A stretch of DNA of 14,623 bases, taken from positions 1 to 14,623 of the forward strand of contig WRFJ01000009.1 in assembly GCA_009778865.1 (NCBI GenBank), read 5' to 3'. Within the stretch, counting starts at the first letter, position 1; every line of letters starts with the position of its first letter. A program made the position numbers and the translations under genes. The DNA is from Chloroflexota bacterium (lineage in GTDB: Bacteria > Chloroflexota > Dehalococcoidia > Dehalococcoidales > WRFJ01). Below are positions 7,371 to 12,992 of the stretch, piece after piece. The notes beneath the pieces were generated by a model. That model worked only from the letters and a program-made list of their open reading frames with translations, was not told the origin of the DNA and did not search any database.

Positions 7371-8102
7371 AAGCACGATAACTTTGCGGCTTTCGCCGGC
7401 ACCTACGCTTTGAGTAGTTACTTTAGGATGATCAGCCAGTACCATATGTACTATGCGACGGTCAAAAGGACTCATGGGTTCCAAAGCAAAAGGCATTTTT
7501 TTGGCTATTACCTGATCGGCCATGCGTAAAGCTAGGCCTTTAAGTTCTCTAAAGCGCTTTTGTCTAGTACCATTGACATCTACAATAATCGGCACATAAT
7601 CATCTACCTGACCAAAGACCATCAAACGTAAAAGATACTGTAAAGAAATAAGTGTTTGGTTTTTGCGGCCAATAAGAGCACCTAAATTTTCTCCACGTAT
7701 ATTAAAGACCGTAGAAACACCAGCATCTTCGCCTGGCATAACAAAATCACCGGACAAAACTTCCACGCGGGCATAGCCATAGCCCATTTTTTGTAAAAAT
7801 TCGCTTAAAACCTGCTGGGTACGTACTATACTTTCTTGACTTAGAGTATTTTCTAAAACAGTATTTTTACTGTCAGTATCCTGCTCGCAATCATCATCGT
7901 AAGAAGTATCGTATTCATCAAAATAAGAACGCTCTTCGCCTTCTTTTAAAAAGGATACACGCACTACGGCATCACCCCCTAAAAAGCCTCCCCCCTCACT
8001 TATAACGCTTACCTCTACCTGATTTCTTTGAGCTTTTAGATTGACTAGAGCTTGTTTTACTGCTTCCTCCACTGTAGGAGCGCTTATTTCCACTTGTTTC
8101 AT
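7359..8102 (-). CDS. jag: KhpB/Jag RNA-binding protein (Jag_N-KH-R3H)
   Basis: A 247-residue cytoplasmic RNA-binding protein of the Jag/KhpB (SpoIIIJ-associated) family, commonly found next to yidC. Domains in order: Jag_N at 1-50 (MKQVEISAPTVEEAVKQAL, then VSVISEGGGFLGG), an acidic linker at 54-85, a KH domain at about 90-175 with the loop IGRKNQ at 144-149, and an R3H domain at about 183-247 containing RRIVH (Arg215, His219). The ATG at 8100-8102 is supported by the complete Jag_N match and an AAAGGAC ribosome site. This start lies 107 nt inside yidC in another frame, so the two genes overlap strongly and are probably translationally coupled. Confidence 0.93.
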   Translation of the reverse strand: MKQVEISAPTVEEAVKQALVNLKAQRNQVEVSVISEGGGFLGGDAVVRVSFLKEGEERSYFDEYDTSYDDDCEQDTDSKNTVLENTLSQESIVRTQQVLSEFLQKMGYGYARVEVLSGDFVMPGEDAGVSTVFNIRGENLGALIGRKNQTLISLQYLLRLMVFGQVDDYVPIIVDVNGTRQKRFRELKGLALRMADQVIAKKMPFALEPMSPFDRRIVHMVLADHPKVTTQSVGAGESRKVIVLLRS

Positions 8103-8979
8103 TGGTATTGTCCTTTTTAGAAGTATTTACCACCTCGGCTTTTTTGACGCCATCATCTTTAGTCTGTTTAGCATTATCAGTTTGCCTAGCAAAGCGAACT
8201 TTGCCGCCAACCAAAGCTATCATAGAGCGCACATCGTCGCCAAAAGCACCCCAGCTGCCTTTATTGGTAATAAGAGTGCCGATAACTACCACTAAAGAAC
8301 CTATAGCAAAGTAAAGAGCCAAACCGCTGGGGAACATGATACAAATCATCATAAATAACAATGGCATCATAACTTGCGTCATGCGCGCCTGCATACCGGC
8401 AGCACCTGGCTGGGCAGCCGGAGTAGCTTTGCCGGAAGCTTTATTGGGTGCAGACATCTTGGTCTGCATATACATCAGTAAACCCACTATTATGGCCATA
8501 ATAAAATCGGGCGCAGTGAGATTAAACCACAAAAAGTTGGGGTTTACCGGCAGAGATTGATAGAGTATGGGCCAGTCATAAAGACGATGAGAAAGGTTTA
8601 GGAAGTCTTCCGGAGCCACAGCCATCACCCTGATAATAGACTGGTATAAAGCAATAACAATAGGGAACTGGATGAGTAGCGGCCAAATGCAGCCCAAAGG
8701 GTTAAGCTTGATCTCCTTTTGGATCTTGGCCATCTCTTGGGCTTGCTTATCTTTATCGTTGGCGTACTTTTTTTGTATTTCCTGGATCTTGGGCGTCATC
8801 TCGCTCATAGCTCTTGTATATTTGGTCGATTGCATAGTAAGCGGATATAAAGCACCGCGCACTATTACAGTAATGACGATGATAGCTAAGCCGAAATTGT
8901 GGAACAATACATTTGAGAGTACAACCAGTATATTGAGCAGAGGGTTTAAAATAATCAGATCAAATATATCACCAAGCAT
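7996..8979 (-). CDS. yidC: YidC/Oxa1 membrane-protein insertase
   Basis: A 327-residue insertase placing proteins into the cytoplasmic membrane, alone or with SecYEG. It is the short form without a large extracytoplasmic domain. Hydrophobic segments lie at about 5-26, 28-46, 97-120, 158-175 and 203-238. The conserved hydrophilic-groove Arg is Arg41 (VIVRGALYPL), followed by the cytoplasmic coiled hairpin (TPKIQEIQKKY). The C-terminal region after about 255 is Lys/Ser-rich and ends KKSGRGKRYK, a basic tail of the kind used for ribosome contact. Residues 293-327 are encoded in DNA shared with jag. The ribosome site TTAAGGAGGG begins in the stop codon of the preceding lipoprotein gene. Confidence 0.95.
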   Translation of the reverse strand: MLGDIFDLIILNPLLNILVVLSNVLFHNFGLAIIVITVIVRGALYPLTMQSTKYTRAMSEMTPKIQEIQKKYANDKDKQAQEMAKIQKEIKLNPLGCIWPLLIQFPIVIALYQSIIRVMAVAPEDFLNLSHRLYDWPILYQSLPVNPNFLWFNLTAPDFIMAIIVGLLMYMQTKMSAPNKASGKATPAAQPGAAGMQARMTQVMMPLLFMMICIMFPSGLALYFAIGSLVVVIGTLITNKGSWGAFGDDVRSMIALVGGKVRFARQTDNAKQTKDDGVKKAEVVNTSKKDNTNETSGNKRSYSGGSSKTSSSQSKSSKKSGRGKRYK

Positions 8980-8993
8980 CAGTTATACCCTCC

Positions 8994-10178
8994 TTAACTT
9001 TCATTCTTATTAATATTGGCCATATCTTTTGACCAAATATTATTGCCGCTTACGGGATCTATAACAATAACTTTTTCATCAGTTACGGTATGAATGATCA
9101 CCTGGCTGCCGTTAGTAGCCAAAGGAGCATGCACTGTAGCGGCTACAGCATCGGTCTGCAAAGCCTTAAGGTTGTCATTATCATCTATACTGTAAAGATA
9201 GCCTTTTTGAGTAATAGCCACCACAACATCACCGACTACTACCGGTGAAGATACTAAACCATCTTTTTTATCTTTACCCATGGCTAGGCTTTTGATAGTG
9301 CTGCCGTCAATAGGATTTAAAATGTATATACTGCCGTCTAGACTAGCAGCATAAATTTTATTATCTTTAAAAACAGGGGCTGCCCAAAACCAGCTTTTAG
9401 AAATTTCGGTTTGATGCCAAACTACAGCACCGGTTTGAGCATTAAAGGCATGCATCGAACGGTCAAAGTTGCCGACAATAACCAAATTTTGTCCGTCCCC
9501 GGTGGTAATTACAGTAGCCTGTGAATAATAAGCGCCTTTGCCGCTATCTTCAGTATGTTTCCATATCTCAGCACCATTACTGGCATTTAAGCAGTAGTAG
9601 TTATTGTTATAATCACCAAGATATATTTTATCTTCAAATAAAGTAGGCGTGGCCCATACTGCACCTTTGGCTTGGTAGCTCCAAACTAAATCACCCTTAT
9701 CTTGGCTGAAAGCATAAACGACACCGTTATCATCGGCAATAATAATATTATCTTGATAAGTTACAAAACCCGAGACAAATTTACCATATGTTTTGTTTTG
9801 TGAATCACCTTTCTTCCAAACAGAAGCGCCATTTTCGGCGTTAAAGGCAAAAATTTCACCGGTATAACTGGCGATAAAGACCTTGCCATCAGCAATTACC
9901 GGCGTGCCATAAACGGAAACACTAGCTTGAGCATTGGTGCAAGAACCGCCGCTGCTGCTACCATCGCGAATATCCACAGCAAATTTAATACTTTGGCTGG
10001 TATTATCTAAAGCCACCAATTTGCCTTGAGTGGTGGCAATATAAATAATGTCGCCATCTATAGCAGCACTGCTCCACCCCAAAGGCCTAGATCCGCGCAT
10101 ACAGCCCACTAGCGATAAGCATAAAACCAATATGGCAGCAGCTGCCAGCAAGATCTTTACTGTTTTTCTATTTAACAT
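8994..10178 (-). CDS. PQQ-type beta-propeller lipoprotein (BamB-like repeats)
   Basis: A 394-residue exported lipoprotein. It has a lipoprotein signal peptide with lipobox LVGC (Cys26), then about eight propeller repeats, each with a '[IVLY]xAFNxxxGxxxW'-like strand: around 54, 110, 154, 194, 242, 284, 328 and 370. The repeats resemble PQQ_2/BamB. No PQQ-dehydrogenase catalytic residues are recognisable, so a binding or scaffold role is more likely than enzymatic activity. It overlaps yidD by 7 nt and its stop codon overlaps the yidC ribosome site, so it belongs to the membrane-insertion operon. A part in folding or inserting extracytoplasmic proteins is inferred only from that context. Confidence 0.85.
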   Translation of the reverse strand: MLNRKTVKILLAAAAILVLCLSLVGCMRGSRPLGWSSAAIDGDIIYIATTQGKLVALDNTSQSIKFAVDIRDGSSSGGSCTNAQASVSVYGTPVIADGKVFIASYTGEIFAFNAENGASVWKKGDSQNKTYGKFVSGFVTYQDNIIIADDNGVVYAFSQDKGDLVWSYQAKGAVWATPTLFEDKIYLGDYNNNYYCLNASNGAEIWKHTEDSGKGAYYSQATVITTGDGQNLVIVGNFDRSMHAFNAQTGAVVWHQTEISKSWFWAAPVFKDNKIYAASLDGSIYILNPIDGSTIKSLAMGKDKKDGLVSSPVVVGDVVVAITQKGYLYSIDDNDNLKALQTDAVAATVHAPLATNGSQVIIHTVTDEKVIVIDPVSGNNIWSKDMANINKNES

Positions 10179-10399
10179 TTTTCTTTCCTTTGCGGCACCG
10201 GATCATACCCACCTTTAGAAAAAGGATTGCAGCGCAACAAACGCCATAAACCTATAAACCCACCCTTAAAAAAACCGAAACGATCTATAGCCGTATAGAC
10301 GTATTCGGAACAACTGGGACTGAAACGACACCGCGATGTCATGTTGGGAGATATACTGGTCTGGTAAAACTTAATCATTTTTAAGGCAATGGTTTTCAT
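10172..10399 (-). CDS. yidD: YidD membrane-protein insertion efficiency factor
   Basis: A 75-residue protein of the YidD family (DUF37), found between rnpA and yidC in many bacteria. The signature is complete: MIKFYQTSISPNM, then CRFSPSCSEY with its paired cysteines, a central RFGFFKGGFIGLWRLLRCNPF and a terminal GGYDPVP. The N-terminal amphipathic helix peripherally associates with the membrane in studied homologs. The start ATG is the usual one for the family, although its ribosome site is weak. Its end overlaps the lipoprotein gene by 7 nt, pointing to coupled translation. Confidence 0.93.
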   Translation of the reverse strand: MKTIALKMIKFYQTSISPNMTSRCRFSPSCSEYVYTAIDRFGFFKGGFIGLWRLLRCNPFSKGGYDPVPQRKEKC

Positions 10400-10420
10400 A
10401 AATCTTTTAAAATCCTGCCT

Positions 10421-10744
10421 TTATATGAGTGCGGCTCTTGTTAATATGCGACGTATATCGGTGTTAAAATTATGGAAATTGCCATCTGCAGCCGTTTTTT
10501 TAGCAATAAGTACTATATCATAAGGACCTATGCTTTGCTCTCTCATTACTTCCCGTACCAGCCTCTTAATATGGTTACGCGTTACTGCAGTACCGGTCTT
10601 TTTGCTGGCGATGATACCGAAACGGCCGGACCCTAAACTGTTGGGAATTTTTTTAACGATAAAATATTTACCGTAAAAAACTTCTTCTTCGTTTAAAACC
10701 CGCTTAAAATCAAGCGGGCTTTTCAAAAAAACCTGACTTTTCAA
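10421..10744 (-). CDS. rnpA: ribonuclease P protein component
   Basis: A 107-residue basic protein that helps the RNase P RNA remove 5' leaders from pre-tRNA. The family motif is present as TRNHIKRLVREVMRE (about 54-68, the RNR-type RNxxKR helix), after the FGIIASKKTGTAV strand. Length is normal. It starts 5 nt after the rpmH stop, in the classic rpmH-rnpA-yidD order, and is probably cotranscribed with them. Confidence 0.95.
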   Translation of the reverse strand: MKSQVFLKSPLDFKRVLNEEEVFYGKYFIVKKIPNSLGSGRFGIIASKKTGTAVTRNHIKRLVREVMREQSIGPYDIVLIAKKTAADGNFHNFNTDIRRILTRAALI

Positions 10745-10749
10745 TGTTT

Positions 10750-10893
10750 TTAAGCAACTGTAAGTTTGGCGCGACCTTTGGCACGACGTGCAGCCAATAC
10801 AGAGCGACCACCGCGAGTAGACATTCTTTTTAAGAATCCGTGCTCGCGCTTTCTAGGAACTTTCTTTGGTTGATATGTCCTTTTAGTAGCCAC
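10750..10893 (-). CDS. rpmH: 50S ribosomal protein L34
   Basis: A 47-residue, strongly basic ribosomal protein. The translation from GTG begins (M)ATKRTYQPKKVPRKREHGF and continues LKRMSTRGGRSVLAARRAKGR, the universal L34 pattern. The GTG start (10891-10893) has AAGGAG 5 nt upstream. It lies 66 nt after rpsR and just before rnpA. In many bacteria dnaA and the origin sit upstream of rpmH; here rpsR does instead. Confidence 0.97.
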   Translation of the reverse strand: MATKRTYQPKKVPRKREHGFLKRMSTRGGRSVLAARRAKGRAKLTVA

Positions 10894-10959
10894 AATAACT
10901 CCTTAGTAACAAATAAATTTAAGAAAAAGCCACAGTCTTACGATTCTAGTACAAAATAC

Positions 10960-11373
10960 CTAGGAGTCGGCTTCTTCGGCAGCGTCCTCATTAACCTCAT
11001 TAACAACAGGCTCGGTAGCCACGATGGTCTCGGCAACGGGAGCAGCTTTGGTATCTTTAACGGCGGGAGCAGTGGAGAACACTACTTCACCATTTATACG
11101 CACATGTTCGGACACATAAGGCAATAAAGCGGCCTGACGGGCGCGCTTAATAGCTTTAGCTAAAGCTCTTTGGTGCTTAGCGCAAGTTCCGGTTCTTCTG
11201 CGAGATTCAATTTTGCCGTGCTCACTGATAAATCTCTTGAGCTTGGCAGTGTCTTTATAGTCTATCTCGGTGACTTTATTGACACAAAAACGGCAGACTT
11301 TGCGTCTGGGAGCAAAATTGCCTTTCTTGCCACCGGTAGATGGTCTTTTAGTAGCAGTATTAGTATATGCCAA
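10960..11373 (-). CDS. rpsR: 30S ribosomal protein S18 with acidic C-terminal extension
   Basis: S18 binds S6 and the 16S rRNA platform. The core is clear: RRKVCRFC (Cys27, Cys30), IDYKDTAKLKRFISEHGKI, then RRRTGTCAKHQRALAKAIKRAR with Cys64 and His67, a zinc-ribbon-like set of ligands. The core ends near residue 86 (LLPY). About 50 further residues follow, Ala/Val/Glu-rich and acidic, so the protein is 137 residues against a usual 75-95. TTG at 11371-11373 is chosen as start because GAGGAG lies 7 nt upstream; the frame is open to an earlier TTG at 11388, but that would put the ribosome site inside the gene. It is the third gene of rpsF-ssb-rpsR. Confidence 0.93.
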   Translation of the reverse strand: MAYTNTATKRPSTGGKKGNFAPRRKVCRFCVNKVTEIDYKDTAKLKRFISEHGKIESRRRTGTCAKHQRALAKAIKRARQAALLPYVSEHVRINGEVVFSTAPAVKDTKAAPVAETIVATEPVVNEVNEDAAEEADS

Positions 11374-11410
11374 ATTAGGACTCCTCAAATTCTTCTATGA
11401 ATAAATTTTC

Positions 11411-11833
11411 CTATAAAGGAATATCATCAGGTTCTATATCACCCAAGCCGAAATCGGCTCCGCCGTCCATACGCTCACCTTCATCACTGACAGAGGCTCC
11501 GCCTTGACGATCTAGGAAAGTTACACGATTGGCAATAACTTCGGTTTTATAGTGCTTAGCGCCATCTTGACCTTCCCAACTTCTAGTACGCAAACGTCCC
11601 TCAATATAAACCAAGCGACCGCGAGAAAGAAAATGATTACACTGCTCGGCAAGTCTGTTCCAAGCAACTACCGAAAACCATTCGGTTTCTTGTTTGCGGT
11701 CGCCATCGGGAGTGGAAAAAGCCCAATTGGTGGCCACACTAAAAGAAGTAACGGCATGGCCGTTAGGAGTAAAACGCATCTCGGGGTCGCCACCCACATT
11801 GCCGATAATCATAACTTTATTTAGGCTAACCAT
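11411..11833 (-). CDS. ssb: single-stranded DNA-binding protein
   Basis: A 140-residue SSB, which coats single-stranded DNA in replication and repair and recruits partners through its tail. The OB-fold is at about 1-105 (SLNKVMIIGNVGGDPEMRFTP, TEWFSVVAWNRLAEQC, GRLVYIEGRLRTRSW). A short acidic linker follows, ending in DDIPL, the variant of the DDIPF-type tip that binds partner proteins. Placed between rpsF and rpsR as in many bacteria. Confidence 0.95.
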   Translation of the reverse strand: MVSLNKVMIIGNVGGDPEMRFTPNGHAVTSFSVATNWAFSTPDGDRKQETEWFSVVAWNRLAEQCNHFLSRGRLVYIEGRLRTRSWEGQDGAKHYKTEVIANRVTFLDRQGGASVSDEGERMDGGADFGLGDIEPDDIPL

Positions 11834-11853
11834 ACTTAAATTCTCTTACCTAT

Positions 11854-12228
11854 TTACTTTTCTTTTTGTTTGGAAAGAACAGTGAGTGTAAAACGAAGAA
11901 TATCTTCGGTAACGGCAAAATAAGCTTTGAGCTCTTTGGTGACTGCCGGTTTGGCGTTGGCCTTAAAGAAATAGAAAAGACCATCGGAATGCTTTCTGAT
12001 GGGATAAGCCATACGGCATTTGCCCCAATCTTCTGTGGTCACCTCACCGCCTTTACTAAAAATATCTTTAGCCCGGTTGACAATGACCAAAGCAGCCTCG
12101 GCGGTCATATCAGGTTTTAGAATAAGGATAAGTTCGTAATTTCTGGGCTGCTTTTCAGTTTGAACAATCACGCTGCTTTTGTTAGTGGCTTCTGCCTTCT
12201 TGGAAACTATTGTAGTACCCTCCCCCAA
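11854..12228 (-). CDS. rpsF: 30S ribosomal protein S6 (start uncertain)
   Basis: S6 pairs with S18 on the 30S platform. The core RNYELILILKPDM (about 29-41) and the C-terminal EDILRFTLTV mark the family. The N terminus extends about 28 residues beyond the core if the frame is read from TTG at 12226-12228. A very strong ribosome site (GGGGGAGGG, 12218-12226) lies immediately after that TTG, and no ATG, GTG or TTG follows it at a proper distance in any frame. The in-frame codon 8 nt after GGAGG is ATA (12208-12210). The start may be this ATA, the TTG, or a later GTG at codon 20 that lacks a ribosome site. First gene of rpsF-ssb-rpsR. Confidence 0.9.
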   Translation of the reverse strand: MGEGTTIVSKKAEATNKSSVIVQTEKQPRNYELILILKPDMTAEAALVIVNRAKDIFSKGGEVTTEDWGKCRMAYPIRKHSDGLFYFFKANAKPAVTKELKAYFAVTEDILRFTLTVLSKQKEK

Positions 12229-12278
12229 AGAATTTCGGTGCGCATGCGCACTTAGCTATCTTAATAAATAACTTTGTA
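12212..12278 (-). promoter_or_regulatory. possible S6:S18 autoregulatory leader
   Basis: Between the promoter and the ribosome site of rpsF is a perfect 14-base palindrome, GTGCGCATGCGCAC (12238-12251). On the minus strand it is followed directly by CGAAATTC, giving CACCGAA. rpsF leaders in many bacteria carry a small hairpin with a CCG element that binds the S6:S18 complex. The CACCGAA and the gene order rpsF-ssb-rpsR fit, but I cannot confirm the fold. Confidence 0.35.
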
Positions 12279-12308
12279 ATTATAACACAAGGCCAAATCC
12301 CAAAACAA
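12279..12308 (-). promoter_or_regulatory. promoter of the rpsF operon
   Basis: On the minus strand, TTGTTT (12303-12308), 18 nt, then a perfect TATAAT (12279-12284). It precedes a leader of about 60 nt and is probably the main promoter for rpsF-ssb-rpsR, perhaps reading on into rpmH. Confidence 0.6.
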
Positions 12309-12438
12309 CACTGTTTTATATTCGTACGTTGAGGCTATTTTAGCTCTTGGTCAACAAATATGAAAATAGCTCTTTTGCTTGAGTAAAATGTTAACTCCAA
12401 CATAGCTTCTTTACATCTGTTGACTAGGGCCAGTGCAT

Positions 12439-12468
12439 TTGACATAGCTATATTGCTTTGTGTACAAT
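12439..12468 (+). promoter_or_regulatory. promoter of tRNA-Asp
   Basis: TTGACA (12439-12444), 18 nt, TACAAT (12463-12468). The predicted RNA start, near 12475, lies about 9 nt before the mature tRNA. Confidence 0.65.
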
Positions 12469-12483
12469 TTATTTTGCTTTTGT

Positions 12484-12560
12484 GGCCTCATGGTGTAGCG
12501 GTCCAACATGCCACCCTGTCACGGTGGAGATCGCGGGTTCGAATCCCGCTGGGGTCGCCA
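12484..12560 (+). tRNA. tRNA-Asp (GUC)
   Basis: A 77-nt cloverleaf with encoded CCA. Acceptor GGCCTCA pairs with TGGGGTC (with G-U pairs), the D arm is GTGT/ACAT, the anticodon arm is CCACC-CTGTCAC-GGTGG with anticodon GTC at 12518-12520, and the T arm is GCGGG-TTCGAAT-CCCGC. The discriminator base is G, as expected for tRNA-Asp. It has its own promoter and terminator and lies alone between two minus-strand operons. Confidence 0.97.
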
Positions 12561-12574
12561 TAAGAGATTTTGCT

Positions 12575-12599
12575 AACCGCCTTTAACGGCGGTTTTTAT
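12575..12599 (+). terminator. tRNA-Asp terminator
   Basis: AACCGCC and GGCGGTT pair across a short loop and run into TTTTTATTTTT, 14 nt after the CCA end. Confidence 0.85.
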
Positions 12600-12632
12600 T
12601 TTTACTATTAATAACACCTGATTTAAGATACT

Positions 12633-12673
12633 ATTAACGCTCTGCCGATTATAGTACCGGCAAGAGCGTTAAT
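12633..12673 (-). terminator. long hairpin after rdhB
   Basis: ATTAACGCTCT-GCCG pairs with CGGC-A-AGAGCGTTAAT (15 pairs, one bulged A), 27 nt beyond the rdhB stop. No long T run follows on either strand, so it may stabilise the rdhAB mRNA 3' end or end transcription inefficiently. Confidence 0.5.
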
Positions 12674-12699
12674 ATTTAAGAAAGCCTAAAATTTATGTT

Positions 12700-12972
12700 T
12701 TAGCTTTTATTAAATCTTCTAAAAGCCAGTACTCCAGCCAAGGTCAACAGAATTAAGGCCGGCAAACCTACCACCAGCATGAAAGCCCAAGCGGCTCTGG
12801 GTTCCCATTCGGCAAAGCTACCGACAAAGTTTTGAATAGTCCAAAGAAGCAGTAAAAGACCGACTGCACCGATAACCCATTCATACCATTTAAGACTGAA
12901 GTTGTTTTTATTTAAGAACCATAGTAACGCTGCTAAAGCACAGCCGACTATAATACCAATTATTAACCACAT
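12700..12972 (-). CDS. rdhB: reductive dehalogenase membrane anchor
   Basis: A 90-residue integral membrane protein thought to hold RdhA at the outer face of the cytoplasmic membrane. Three hydrophobic segments are visible: residues 1-19 (MWLIIGIIVGCALAALLWF), about 30-49 (WVIGAVGLLLLLWTIQNF) and about 63-84 (WAFMLVVGLPALILLTLAG), with the conserved linker SFAEWEPRAAW between the second and third. The frame is open to 13005, into rdhA. ATG at 12970-12972 is chosen because it gives the standard RdhB N terminus and is preceded by AGAGAGA. It starts 20 nt after the rdhA stop, in the usual rdhA-rdhB order. Confidence 0.92.
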   Translation of the reverse strand: MWLIIGIIVGCALAALLWFLNKNNFSLKWYEWVIGAVGLLLLLWTIQNFVGSFAEWEPRAAWAFMLVVGLPALILLTLAGVLAFRRFNKS

Positions 12973-12992
12973 ATTATTTTCATCTCTCTTTC

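Noticed and set aside
10750..10960. Replication origin near rpmH
   Set aside because: No dnaA and no cluster of DnaA-box-like sequences was seen; rpsR occupies the upstream side.
12331..12372. GCTATTTT/AAAATAGC inverted repeat between rpsF and tRNA-Asp
   Set aside because: Short AT-rich arms with a 21-base loop; could be chance and no regulator site is recognisable.
12536..12560. Repeat of the tRNA-Asp 3' end as an attachment site
   Set aside because: No second copy of this sequence was found inside the window; it could only exist outside.
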